64,000 nt of DNA from Gymnodinialimonas phycosphaerae (GTDB lineage Bacteria; Pseudomonadota; Alphaproteobacteria; Rhodobacterales; Rhodobacteraceae). A program made the position numbers and the translations under genes. The stretch's first letter is position 1; the number at the start of each line of letters is the position of its first letter. The notes below the pieces were generated by a model, which saw nothing but the letters and a program-made list of their open reading frames with translations, was not told where the DNA came from and did not search any database. Below, in pieces: positions 1 through 7,676 of this stretch. The stretch is taken from assembly GCF_019195455.1 (NCBI RefSeq), contig NZ_JAIMBW010000001.1:3872001-3936000 (forward strand), read 5' to 3'.

Positions 1-977
1 ACTACAACAACATCCTGGGGCGGCCCGAGAAGAAGAAAATCATCTCGCGCTGGCGGGGATATCATGGCTCGGGCCTGATGAGTGGAAGCCTGACGGGCCT
101 GTCGCTTTTCCACAAGAAGTTTGATCTTCCCTTGGACAAAGTGCTCCACAGTACAGCGCCATACTTCTTCCAGCGTGAAAATGTTGCACAAACCGAACAA
201 GAGTTCACAGCCCAATGTGCCGCCGATCTGGAAGAGATGATCGCCCGCGAAGGCGCCGATACTATCGCCGCGTTCATCGCGGAGCCGGTCATCGGAACCG
301 GCGGCATCGTCCCCCCGCCCGAGGGCTATTGGGAGGCCATCGGCGCGATCCTGAAGAAGCACGATATCCTGTTGATCGCCGACGAGGTCATCACCGGGTT
401 CGGGCGTTTGGGCACCATGTTCGGCTCGCCCTTCTATGGGATGGACCCCGACATCATCACTATCGCCAAGGGGCTGACGAGTGCTTATGCACCGCTGTCG
501 GGCTCGGTCGTCCATGACCGGGTGTTCGAGGTCCTGGCGCGCGGCACCGATGAGAACGGGCCTTTGGGTCACGGCTGGACGTATTCGGCGCATCCCATCG
601 GGGCCGCGGCGGGGGTGGCGAACCTGAAGCTGCTCGATAGCCTTGGGTTGGTGGACAATGCCGCCGACGTCGGCCCCTACCTGACGGCGCAGATGCGTGC
701 GGCACTGGGGGAGCATCCGCACTTGGGTGAGATCCGGGGCGTTGGCATGTTGACGGCGCTGGAGCTGGTCGCCAAGCCCGGCACCCGCGAAGGGTTCGAT
801 CCGGCCGCCAAGGTTGTCCCGCAGATCGCGGCTGCCATGGCCAGGCGCGGGGTGATCGCCCGCGCCATGCCCCAGGCTGATATCGTGGGCTTCTCTCCGC
901 CCCTGTGCCTGACCCGCGCCGAGGCCGACACCATCGTCGGCGTCACGGCAGAGGCGGTAGCAGAGGTGCTGGGCTGA
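1..977 (+). CDS. Class III (aspartate family) aminotransferase, 5' partial
   Basis: The 3' part of a PLP-dependent class III aminotransferase, open from the window edge (frame starts at base 3) to TGA at 975-977. Visible family motifs are WRGYHGSG near the start, LIADEVITGFGRLG with the Asp that contacts the pyridine nitrogen of PLP, and TIAKGLTSAY with the Schiff-base lysine. The C-terminal half matches omega-aminotransferases acting on amines, taurine, beta-alanine or putrescine with pyruvate or similar acceptors. The substrate cannot be read from this part. The start codon and roughly the first third of the protein lie outside the window. About 160 bases of non-coding sequence separate it from the next gene, so it probably ends its own transcript. 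Confidence 0.9.
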   Translation, partial: YNNILGRPEKKKIISRWRGYHGSGLMSGSLTGLSLFHKKFDLPLDKVLHSTAPYFFQRENVAQTEQEFTAQCAADLEEMIAREGADTIAAFIAEPVIGTGGIVPPPEGYWEAIGAILKKHDILLIADEVITGFGRLGTMFGSPFYGMDPDIITIAKGLTSAYAPLSGSVVHDRVFEVLARGTDENGPLGHGWTYSAHPIGAAAGVANLKLLDSLGLVDNAADVGPYLTAQMRAALGEHPHLGEIRGVGMLTALELVAKPGTREGFDPAAKVVPQIAAAMARRGVIARAMPQADIVGFSPPLCLTRAEADTIVGVTAEAVAEVLG

Positions 978-1063
978 TCGGCCCGATGCGCCCCCCAATG
1001 TGTGCCGAGGTACGCCTCCCTCGGTGCGCTCACGGTGTCAATGATCCAGAACAAAGCCCCCTG

Positions 1064-1092
1064 GCCTGCCGGACTGGTATGACCCGGCAGGC
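1064..1092. other. Stem-loop between aminotransferase and flavodoxin genes
   Basis: Perfect 9-bp arms GCCTGCCGG (1064-1072) and CCGGCAGGC (1084-1092) enclose an 11-base loop. There is no T-run after it, so it is not a classical terminator. It may protect the aminotransferase mRNA 3' end or act in the leader of the flavodoxin gene. The rest of the gap 978-1139 shows only a weaker CCGAGG/CCTCGG hairpin near 1010. Confidence 0.4.
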
Positions 1093-1139
1093 GTCTGGCC
1101 GCATCTTCCGTGGTCGACGCATCTGGACAGGAGGCCGCA

Positions 1140-1661
1140 ATGAAAGTCTTGATCCTCTATGCAACCGTCGAGGGGCAAACCGGCAAAATCGCGCGGTTTG
1201 TTCAGGAACAGATCGAAGCGCTTGGGCACGAGGCCACGTTGGCCAACGCCGACGACCCTGCCGAATTGCCGATAGACGGAGCGGATGCCGTGGTGCTGGC
1301 AGCACCGGTTCACCAGCGGCGTCACCCAAGAAACTTCGAAGCGCTGGTGAGCGCCCGCAAGGATGATCTGGCCGCGCGCAAGGTGCTGATGCTGACTGTC
1401 AGCCTGAACGCGGCCTTCGCCGAGGGCCGTGAGGAAGCCGCAGATTATCTGCTGGAGATGAAGATGCGCACCGGGCTGGAGCCCACTGCGGAACTCTTGG
1501 TCGCGGGTGCCGTGCGCACCGGCGAATATGATTACTTTGCCAAGCAGGTTGTGGAGCATGTGGTGATGCGCGGTCGGGACTACGACCGCTCGGTCGATGA
1601 GCATGAGTTCACCGATTGGGACGCCTTGGCCACGGCCTTGAAAGCGTTCCTGAAGGGCTAG
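1140..1661 (+). CDS. Flavodoxin-domain protein, HemG-like protoporphyrinogen dehydrogenase family
   Basis: A 173-residue protein opening with the flavodoxin phosphate-binding loop (ILYATVEGQTGKIA, residues 4-17). It keeps HemG-like features: a short acidic mid-section, a YDYFAKQ segment and a C-terminal TDWDAL motif. HemG-type flavodoxins oxidise protoporphyrinogen IX to protoporphyrin IX at the membrane and pass electrons to quinone; other members are general FMN redox proteins. The ATG at 1140 is preferred over in-frame 1110 because AGGAGG at 1129-1134 is spaced 5 bases from it. It stands alone in its transcription unit, so there is no haem-pathway neighbour to confirm the role. The family is fairly sure and the exact activity is not. 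Confidence 0.75.
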   Translation: MKVLILYATVEGQTGKIARFVQEQIEALGHEATLANADDPAELPIDGADAVVLAAPVHQRRHPRNFEALVSARKDDLAARKVLMLTVSLNAAFAEGREEAADYLLEMKMRTGLEPTAELLVAGAVRTGEYDYFAKQVVEHVVMRGRDYDRSVDEHEFTDWDALATALKAFLKG

Positions 1662-1729
1662 GATGCGCGCCTTCGGGGGAGCGCGCCGCCCGGCTTCCCC
1701 CTTGCGAGGATTCAAACCCTTCGTTAGGC

Positions 1730-1748
1730 TTAAACGATTATTGTTTAA
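1730..1748. promoter_or_regulatory. Inverted repeat upstream of the DUF4178 operon
   Basis: TTAAAC (1730-1735) and GTTTAA (1743-1748) are perfect inverted arms separated by 7 bases in an AT-rich patch, 25 bases before the first codon of the DUF4178/aminopropyltransferase operon. The flanks AGG and CCT extend the symmetry imperfectly. It could be an operator overlapping the promoter. No regulator gene adjoins it. Confidence 0.4.
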
Positions 1749-1772
1749 CCTGATTTCGGACCTATTCCCTTT

Positions 1773-2408
1773 ATGCCTGACACGCACGTCACTTGCCCCA
1801 ACTGCGGCTACGGCTACGAGAACCTGCGCAAATCCACGCGGATGTTCGATTGCCCGGCCTGCGGCACCACGCTGTACCGCGAGGACAACACCCTGGCGCC
1901 CATGGGCAACAATGGCGAGATGCACGACTACCCCATGCTGTTCGGTCTTGGCGATGCGGTCACCGCAGAGGGGCGCAAATACGTCATTCAGGGCCACGCG
2001 CGCTACGACTACGGGCGCGGCACATGGGATGAGATGTACGGCGAGGATGGCGACGGCAAGGGCGCCTGGATCTCCATCGATGAGGGCGACGTTGTCGTCC
2101 AGTACCCCTATCATGGCAACGCAGGCCCGCGCCGCACGGATCCGCCCGCGGTGGGCGAAAAGATCACCTATGCGAAGACTGATTACACCGTGACCGAGGC
2201 CGATACCGCCAAATGCGTTGCCGTGCGCGGGCAGTTCCCGGAACTGGTGCAGGTGGATGACGAGCATTATTTCATCAACGCCTCGGGCCCCTCGGGGCAG
2301 CTTTTGTCCGGCGAGTTCTGGGAAGGTGGGCACCAGTGGTACGAGGGCACATGGCTTGATCCCTTCACCTTGAAGGTGGACCGCCAGGACGGGAGCAGCG
2401 GGCGATGA
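1773..2408 (+). CDS. DUF4178 zinc-ribbon protein, first copy
   Basis: A 211-residue soluble protein. It starts with a CxxC...CxxC zinc-ribbon (Cys8, Cys11, Cys27, Cys30) followed by a DUF4178 domain, recognisable by the G-D-A-V-T-x-x-G-x-x-Y start and repeated beta-rich blocks with aromatic and Gly residues. DUF4178 has no defined biochemical function that I know of. It recurs near DUF350 proteins and membrane-bound polyamine aminopropyltransferases, as here. No clear Shine-Dalgarno precedes the ATG at 1773. The end overlaps the next gene by ATGA, so the two are probably translationally coupled. First gene of the operon 1773-5690. Confidence 0.8.
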   Translation: MPDTHVTCPNCGYGYENLRKSTRMFDCPACGTTLYREDNTLAPMGNNGEMHDYPMLFGLGDAVTAEGRKYVIQGHARYDYGRGTWDEMYGEDGDGKGAWISIDEGDVVVQYPYHGNAGPRRTDPPAVGEKITYAKTDYTVTEADTAKCVAVRGQFPELVQVDDEHYFINASGPSGQLLSGEFWEGGHQWYEGTWLDPFTLKVDRQDGSSGR

Positions 2409-3685
2409 CGAACACGGCTGGCCTTGGTTCCGTCAATTGCACGTCCTGCGGCGCGGGGCTGTCCGTTCTGGGCGGCGGGCGCGTTTTATCCCATGTCTGC
2501 GGCTATTGCGGCGCGGTTCTGGACACCCAGGACGGCTACAAGCAAGTCGACAGTATCGGCAAGCGCAACCACCCCGACAGCCCAGTAAAGATCGGCCAGA
2601 CGCTGACACTGGACGGGGTGGAATTCACCGTGATCGGGACCCTCGGCGTCGTCGAACGCTATGGCGGACAGACGTGGAAATGGGTGGAGCATCAGATCTT
2701 CTCACCCACCCACGGATACCTGTGGCTGAACTTTGAGGAAGGCCAGCTGACCTGGACGCGCAAGGTGCGCGATTTCAACATGGGCCATTGGCTGAGCGCC
2801 TCGACGGTGGAACGCTCGGAAGTGCCACCCACGCGCATGTATGACGGCGAGAAATACCGCTACTATGACATGTCGGTCACGCAGATCGACTTCATGGAGG
2901 GCGAATTCAACTGGATTCCCAAGCTGGGAGAAAAGAAGAGCGTCGTGAACCTGCTGGGCCCCGACGCAATGCTGTCGTTGGTGAAATCCCAGACCGAGCG
3001 CGAGGTCGAACTGACCCGCCTGTTGCCGCGTGCCGAGACGGCGAAAGATCTGGGCATCCCCGAAAGCGCCCTCGGCCGTGTCGGTTCGGCGCATCCGTTG
3101 ACGCCGTATCAGCCCCTGCCCGAGGAGGGGCTTTTGCGAAAGGTCCTGGCGGCCACGGCGATCATCGCGGCACTGATAGGGATCGTGTTCTGGTTCAACA
3201 GCGGGCAAGAGGTCTTTGCCTCTGACCGGGTTGCGCTGCCTGCCTTGCCGCAGACCTATGAATTCCAGATCGAGAATACCGGACAGTTGGCGCGTCTGAA
3301 CCTCGAGACGACATTGAACAACCAGTGGACGACCTTCGGGACCGAAGTGCGCGGCCCCGGTGGGGACGTCGTCCTGTCCGCAGAGCGGACGATTTCTTAT
3401 TACGCCGGTCGCTCGGGCGGTGAAAGCTGGTCCGAGGGCAACCGCAACGGCGCGATCCTGTTCCGCCCCACCCAGTCCGGGACCTACACGGCATCGCTTG
3501 CGGTCACGCAGGGATCCAGCACCACGGTGGGCGATGTCGGCTTGCGGGTCAGCCAAGGCAAACCCACGGGTTTCTGGGTGTTCGCCTTGGCGGTTGTTGC
3601 CGCTTTGGGCTGGCTATTTGTGGCCGGACGCCGCGCGATGCATTCGAAACGCCGGTTCGCCGGCTCTGATTGGAATGACGACTGA
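2405..3685 (+). CDS. DUF4178 zinc-ribbon membrane protein, second copy
   Basis: A 426-residue protein beginning with a second CxxC...CxxC ribbon (Cys12, Cys15, Cys32, Cys35). A DUF4178-type region covers about residues 50-210. One transmembrane helix lies around 240-262, followed by a beta-rich presumably extracytoplasmic region, and a second helix near 388-408 precedes a basic tail. The topology suggests that a cytosolic ribbon/DUF4178 part senses or binds something and passes it across the membrane to the 120-residue external domain. ATGA overlap with the upstream gene and a 1-base overlap with the next show coupled translation. Function unknown; the association with the aminopropyltransferase two genes downstream is the main clue. 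Confidence 0.8.
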   Translation: MTNTAGLGSVNCTSCGAGLSVLGGGRVLSHVCGYCGAVLDTQDGYKQVDSIGKRNHPDSPVKIGQTLTLDGVEFTVIGTLGVVERYGGQTWKWVEHQIFSPTHGYLWLNFEEGQLTWTRKVRDFNMGHWLSASTVERSEVPPTRMYDGEKYRYYDMSVTQIDFMEGEFNWIPKLGEKKSVVNLLGPDAMLSLVKSQTEREVELTRLLPRAETAKDLGIPESALGRVGSAHPLTPYQPLPEEGLLRKVLAATAIIAALIGIVFWFNSGQEVFASDRVALPALPQTYEFQIENTGQLARLNLETTLNNQWTTFGTEVRGPGGDVVLSAERTISYYAGRSGGESWSEGNRNGAILFRPTQSGTYTASLAVTQGSSTTVGDVGLRVSQGKPTGFWVFALAVVAALGWLFVAGRRAMHSKRRFAGSDWNDD

Positions 3686-3864
3686 TGGGACCTATCCGCC
3701 TTGTCATCATCGGCGGCGCCGTGATCGCTCTTATGGGGGCCAGCTACCTCAGCTACTACGGTGTGGGGCGCGAGACCCGCGACCTGACCGCCAGCGCACC
3801 CTCGGTGCGCACCGGATCAACCGGTTCGGGCGGGGGCTTTTTTGCCTTCGGTCGGATCAAATGA
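3685..3864 (+). CDS. Small one-helix membrane protein in the DUF4178/DUF350 operon
   Basis: A 59-residue reading frame whose ATG shares one base with the stop codon of the DUF4178 membrane protein (TGATG). The first 25 residues are a hydrophobic helix (start MGPIRLVIIGGAVIALMG), followed by a polar stretch and a Gly/Ser-rich linker ending in FFAFGRIK. It resembles a signal-anchor protein with a short exposed tail. I do not recognise the family. The overlap, the codon usage and the matching gap in the operon (the next gene starts at 3913) support it being real. It could serve as a small subunit of a membrane complex with DUF350 and the aminopropyltransferase. Confidence 0.65.
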   Translation: MGPIRLVIIGGAVIALMGASYLSYYGVGRETRDLTASAPSVRTGSTGSGGGFFAFGRIK

Positions 3865-3912
3865 GTTTCAGAATGCCCCATAAAGTGACCATGGGAAAAG
3901 GAGCCCCTGCCT

Positions 3913-4131
3913 ATGTTTGACCAAATTATCCTTGCCGAGCTGATCTCGACGTTCTTCTACAGCGTCATCGGCATGGTCCTGATGTACGCCGCCTACAAGA
4001 TCATCGAACTCCTGTCGCCGTTCCCGATCGTAAAGGAGATCGAGGAAGATCAGAACACGGCGCTGGCGATCCTGATCGGGTCCGTCTTCGTGGCGATGTC
4101 GATCATAATTGCGGCTGTTATCCTGTCTTGA
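3913..4131 (+). CDS. DUF350 small membrane protein
   Basis: A 72-residue protein with two predicted transmembrane helices (about residues 8-33 and 48-71) joined by a short polar loop containing KEIEEDQNTA, a typical DUF350 signature. E. coli YjfL is a four-helix relative; this is a single-unit version. A good ribosome-binding site AAGGAG (3898-3903) sits 9 bases before ATG. The stop codon overlaps the proposed TTG start of the aminopropyltransferase (TTGA). DUF350 proteins are often found beside polyamine or ATP-grasp amide-forming enzymes. Function unknown. Confidence 0.85.
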   Translation: MFDQIILAELISTFFYSVIGMVLMYAAYKIIELLSPFPIVKEIEEDQNTALAILIGSVFVAMSIIIAAVILS

Positions 4132-5690
4132 ACGCAGATGATGGGGCAGCTCGCCCCGAGTTGACGCCCAAGGTGGCGTGGCTGCTGGCAGCCACGTTCA
4201 TCGTGGCTGTCGCGGGCCTGATCTACGAGCTGATCGCGGCGACGATATCATCCTATCTGCTGGGGGATTCGATCCGCCAGTTCTCTTTCGTCATCGGTGT
4301 TTTCCTGAGCGCCATGGGCGTCGGCGCCTGGGCGTCGCGGTTCGTGGGCGATGCCCTGAGCGGCTTCGTGCGCGCGCAGATCGCCTTGGGCGCGATTGGC
4401 GGTGCCCTTGGGCCAGTGCTGTTTTTCAGCTACGCGATCTATGGCGCGGTGGGCCTGCCGTTGTACGGCGGGTTGATCGCTATCGGCATCCTGTCGGGGA
4501 TGGAGATCCCGCTGATTTCGCGGGTGATGAAAGAGATCGGCGCGGCGGAGTTTCGGTTCGAGAACGTGCTGACGGCGGATTACATTGGTGCCCTCGCGGC
4601 GTCGTTGGCCTTTCCGCTGTTGATCGTACCGAACCTGCCGCTGATGAGCGCGTCCTTGGCCTTCGGCACGCTGAACCTGCTGGTCGCAGGATTTTCGATC
4701 TATCTGTTCCGCGACCGCCTGGGGAGGGGGCTCTGGCTGCCCTGGGGCGGGCTCCTCCTCGCTACGCTCCTCGCATTTGCCCTGAGTGAGCGGATGGTCT
4801 CGGCCGTCGATGCCCGCCTGTTTCAGGACGAGGTGATCTTCTCGGAAACGACGGGCTACCAATCGATCGTGATCACCCGATTTGACGAAAGGTATCGGCT
4901 GTTTCTGGACCATTCCATTCAGTTCGACAGCCTTGATGAGCATCGCTACCACGAGGCGTTGGTGCATCCGGCGATGGGTCTTGTGGCGGATGCACGCCGC
5001 GTACTGGTTCTGGGGGGCGGCGACGGCATGGCCGTGCGCGAGGTGCTGCGCCACGAAGGTGTGGAGCATGTGACGCTGGTGGACCTGGACCCGCGCGTGA
5101 CGGAGTTGTTCGCGACGAACGCGGACCTGGTGGCCCTGAACGGGGGCGCCTTGCAGGACGCGCGGGTTGAGGTGGTGAACGAGGACGCCTGGGTTTGGGC
5201 GGCAGAAGCTGATGGCACCTACGATGTGATTATCGCGGATCTGCCGGACCCCAAAAGCATTGCCTTGTCGAAGCTTTATTCAGTCGAATTCTACGCGATG
5301 CTGGTCGAGCGGCTGTCGGCGCAGGGCTTGTTGGTAACGCAGGCGGGATCGCCCACCTTCGCGACGGAGGCGTTCTGGATCACCGAGGCGACGCTGGGCG
5401 CGACCCGCAATCCGACGATGCCGGGCGGGACATTGGACACCATCGCCTACCAGACGTATTTGCCGAGCTTCGGGAACTGGGGCTTCGTTATGGCGGGCCA
5501 GATGCTGCCCGCCGACGCGCGGGTGCCCGCCTTGCCCGACGGCTTGCGCTACATGACGCCCGAGGTCTGGACGGCTTCACAAGCCTTCGGCGTAGATCAG
5601 TCGCGTCCGGCCGAGGTGCCGGTGAACACGATCCAGGGCCACCCGCTGGTGGCGGCGTATCAACGGGGCTGGGAGTTCTGGTTTCGATAA
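4128..5690 (+). CDS. Membrane-embedded polyamine aminopropyltransferase (spermidine synthase family)
   Basis: 520 residues. The first 220 or so hold about seven hydrophobic helices (first one near residues 16-38). The C-terminal part is a spermidine-synthase fold with YHEALVHP, the SAM-type loop GGGDG at 296-300, the acidic VDLDPR strand end and the catalytic-type ADLPDPKS motif followed by KLYSVEFY. Soluble relatives transfer an aminopropyl group from decarboxylated SAM to putrescine or similar amines. The membrane part suggests it modifies or supplies a membrane-associated acceptor. The only suitable in-frame start is TTG at 4128, overlapping the DUF350 stop (TTGA), which fits coupled translation. 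No SAM decarboxylase lies in the window. Last gene of the operon. Confidence 0.85.
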   Translation: MNADDGAARPELTPKVAWLLAATFIVAVAGLIYELIAATISSYLLGDSIRQFSFVIGVFLSAMGVGAWASRFVGDALSGFVRAQIALGAIGGALGPVLFFSYAIYGAVGLPLYGGLIAIGILSGMEIPLISRVMKEIGAAEFRFENVLTADYIGALAASLAFPLLIVPNLPLMSASLAFGTLNLLVAGFSIYLFRDRLGRGLWLPWGGLLLATLLAFALSERMVSAVDARLFQDEVIFSETTGYQSIVITRFDERYRLFLDHSIQFDSLDEHRYHEALVHPAMGLVADARRVLVLGGGDGMAVREVLRHEGVEHVTLVDLDPRVTELFATNADLVALNGGALQDARVEVVNEDAWVWAAEADGTYDVIIADLPDPKSIALSKLYSVEFYAMLVERLSAQGLLVTQAGSPTFATEAFWITEATLGATRNPTMPGGTLDTIAYQTYLPSFGNWGFVMAGQMLPADARVPALPDGLRYMTPEVWTASQAFGVDQSRPAEVPVNTIQGHPLVAAYQRGWEFWFR

Positions 5691-5743
5691 TGGCAGCGTG
5701 GCAACTGCCGCGCATCATCTTTGAAGGAGCGTGGTTTTGCCGC

Positions 5744-5776
5744 CGTTGTGTTTGAGTTGTATTTGGCAAGATGAAG
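5744..5776 (+). repeat. Dispersed repeat, copy A
   Basis: A 33-base unit whose core is GTATTTGGCAAGATGAAG, preceded by CGTTGTGTTTGAGTT. It is identical over all 33 bases to the reverse complement of 6000-6032 and shares its last 25 bases with copies at 33960 and 42478. It is followed by GGGGGAGCGG, which is also seen after other copies. Confidence 0.85.
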
Positions 5777-5999
5777 GGGGGAGCGGTATGCCCCATCCGC
5801 AAACATGCGCCGTCTTCAACGCTTCGTTAAGGTTAACGCACTAGCTTGAATCTGCGCCGATAGCTGGAGAGTGAAGCGGCGTGCAAGGTGAAGCCTCGGG
5901 ACCCGGACAACCCGGCAGCCAATCCGGAAAGGCCGGGACCGAGGCGGAGCTTGCTGCGAAAACTCTGGGCGCGTCCATCGAAAGGCGCGCGCTTCCCTG

Positions 6000-6032
6000 C
6001 TTCATCTTGCCAAATACAACTCAAACACAACG
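6000..6032 (-). repeat. Dispersed repeat, copy B (inverted to copy A)
   Basis: The exact reverse complement of 5744-5776. Together the two form a long inverted repeat with about 220 bases between the arms, located between the ends of two converging genes. Such an arrangement could fold into a bidirectional terminator-like stem. Confidence 0.85.
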
Positions 6033-6059
6033 CCGACCCAAGGGCGCGGCGTCTGGTGT

Positions 6060-7037
6060 CTAGCGCTCTTTCACATACGGCTCGCCACCTGCGCGCGGAG
6101 GGATGGCGCGGCCGACGAAGCCGGCAAGAATCACGACGGTCAGGATGTAGGGCAGGGCCTGCATGAACTGGACTGGCACGGTGATCGCGAAGATCTCGAT
6201 GTTCTGGAAGCGGTTGCCGACGGCATCCAGCAGGCCGAACAGAAGGCAGGCATAGAGCGCGTACCACGGCCGCCACTTCGCGAAGATCAACGCCGCCAGT
6301 GCGATGAAACCACGCCCCGCGCTCATGTCTTTCACGAAGCTTGTCGACAGCCCTGTCGCCAGATAGGCGCCCGCCAGTCCGCAGAGGACGCCACAGATCA
6401 TTACAGCCGCGAAACGCAGGGCCACGACTGAGATGCCCGCCGTATCCACGGCGCCGGGGTTCTCGCCCACGGCGCGCAGGCGCAAGCCGAAGCGGGTGCG
6501 GTAAAGCACCCACCACGACAGCGGCACGATCAGGAAGGAAATATAGACAAGGATGGAGTGGCCGGAAATCAGCTCGGAATAGATCTGCATCAACGGGTCT
6601 TGCTGTGCGATGTCGCGGATGCGCGACGCCGCGCCTGGCAGGACGATCTCGTTGAACCGCGCGTCGCCTGTCAGCGGCGGCGTGCGACCGCCTTGCTGGA
6701 ACCAGGTCTGGGCGATCACTACCGTCAGTCCCGCCGCGAGGAAGTTAATCGCCACGCCCGAAATCAGCTGGTTGCCGCGAAAGGTGATCGAAGCCAGTCC
6801 ATGCAAGAGCGACAGGGCGACGGACGCCGTTACCCCCGCCGCCAAGCCGATCCAGACGTTGCCCGACACAAATGCGATCGCCGCCGAGAAGAAGGCGGCT
6901 GCCAGCATCTTGCCCTCCAGGCCGATGTCGAAGATCCCTGCTCGCTCGGAGAACAGGCCCGCGAGGCAGGCCAGCAGAAGCGGCGTGGCCAGGCGCACCG
7001 TCGAGTCCAGAAGTTGCAGGATGGTCATGAAGTCCAT
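6060..7037 (-). CDS. BMP-type ABC importer, second permease
   Basis: A 325-residue membrane protein of the branched-chain/BPD_transp_2 permease fold, with about eight to ten helices and the family motif FSERAGIFDIGLEGKM near residue 28. It is closest to the second permease of purine-nucleoside importers served by BMP-family receptors (the B. subtilis NupQ type). Last gene of the operon that starts with the receptor at 11480. The LysE-like gene lies directly upstream with a 3-base gap. With its partner at 7677-8825 it should form the transmembrane channel. The substrate (nucleosides or purine bases) is inferred from the family. Confidence 0.9.
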   Translation of the reverse strand: MDFMTILQLLDSTVRLATPLLLACLAGLFSERAGIFDIGLEGKMLAAAFFSAAIAFVSGNVWIGLAAGVTASVALSLLHGLASITFRGNQLISGVAINFLAAGLTVVIAQTWFQQGGRTPPLTGDARFNEIVLPGAASRIRDIAQQDPLMQIYSELISGHSILVYISFLIVPLSWWVLYRTRFGLRLRAVGENPGAVDTAGISVVALRFAAVMICGVLCGLAGAYLATGLSTSFVKDMSAGRGFIALAALIFAKWRPWYALYACLLFGLLDAVGNRFQNIEIFAITVPVQFMQALPYILTVVILAGFVGRAIPPRAGGEPYVKER

Positions 7038-7040
7038 GGG

Positions 7041-7676
7041 TCAGCTCCGGGCCGTGATCAGTTTGAACGCTGCGAAGGCGAAGAACGCGCCCAAGGCGCC
7101 CTCGATGTAGCGGCGTGCGTGGTTGTAGGCGGTGCGCACGGGCGCCGCCGAGAGCGCCAAGGCCCAGGCCGCGTGACACGCGAAGGAAATAACCCACATC
7201 GTGGCCACGAACAGCGCGATGACCCAAAGTGGCGCATGGGCCGTGGCACCCACACCCGCAATGGCCAGCCAGAAGGTGATGGCTTTGGGGTTGGTGACTT
7301 GCAGCAGGTAGCCCTTGGTGAATAGCGCCGTCCCGCTTTGGCGCGCGACGACCTGTGCCGCGATACGAGGAGGGTGGAGGGCCTTCTTGAAAGCGCCATA
7401 GGCCAAATAGGCCAAGTAGGCGGAGCCCGCAGCTTTCAGGATCATCATTGCCCATGCGGCTTGCGACAGGATCAATCCGACACCGGCTATGGTCAACACG
7501 TTGATCGTGGCGGATCCTGTCGCGATCCCGGCACAGGCGAACAACCCAGCGCTGCGACCCTGGCCGACGGAGATGCCCATAAGCATCGCCACGGCGGGAC
7601 CGGGGGAAGAGGCACCGACCAAAAGGATACTGTATGCGATGGCGAAGGCGGGCAGGAAAGGGAGCAGGATTTCCAT
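7041..7676 (-). CDS. LysE family amino-acid exporter
   Basis: A 211-residue protein with about six hydrophobic helices and the LysE/RhtB hallmark SPGPAVAMLMGISVGQGRSAG near residues 24-44. Members export amino acids such as lysine, arginine, homoserine or threonine. It is placed exactly between the two permease genes of the BMP-type importer, starting one base after the first permease stops and ending 3 bases before the second begins, so it must be co-transcribed with them. Its role there is unclear; it may relieve build-up of an amino acid or amine during nucleoside catabolism, or simply be a lodger in the operon. Confidence 0.85.
   Translation of the reverse strand: MEILLPFLPAFAIAYSILLVGASSPGPAVAMLMGISVGQGRSAGLFACAGIATGSATINVLTIAGVGLILSQAAWAMMILKAAGSAYLAYLAYGAFKKALHPPRIAAQVVARQSGTALFTKGYLLQVTNPKAITFWLAIAGVGATAHAPLWVIALFVATMWVISFACHAAWALALSAAPVRTAYNHARRYIEGALGAFFAFAAFKLITARS

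Larger units (their letters stand above)
5691..6059. other. Intergenic region holding an inverted pair of the dispersed repeat
   Basis: A 369-base gap between two convergent transcription units (aminopropyltransferase ending at 5690, ABC permease ending at 6060 on the other strand). Apart from the two 33-bp inverted copies at 5744-5776 and 6000-6032 I see no convincing gene. The short frames here only read through the repeat. An AT-richer patch with TTAAGGTTAAC lies around 5824-5836. Confidence 0.6.

Noticed and set aside
1713..1752. CtrA site upstream of the DUF4178 operon
   Set aside because: The two TTAA elements are separated by 11-13 bases and not by 7, so the CtrA pattern is not met. 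It is kept only as a generic inverted repeat.
1038..2333. Long open frame on the minus strand opposite the flavodoxin and first DUF4178 genes
   Set aside because: It mirrors the codon pattern of the plus-strand genes, has no family signature and no ribosome-binding site. Such antisense frames are expected in GC-rich DNA.
5881..6166. Short plus-strand frames between the aminopropyltransferase and the permease
   Set aside because: They read through the dispersed repeat copy and lack a ribosome-binding site or family match.
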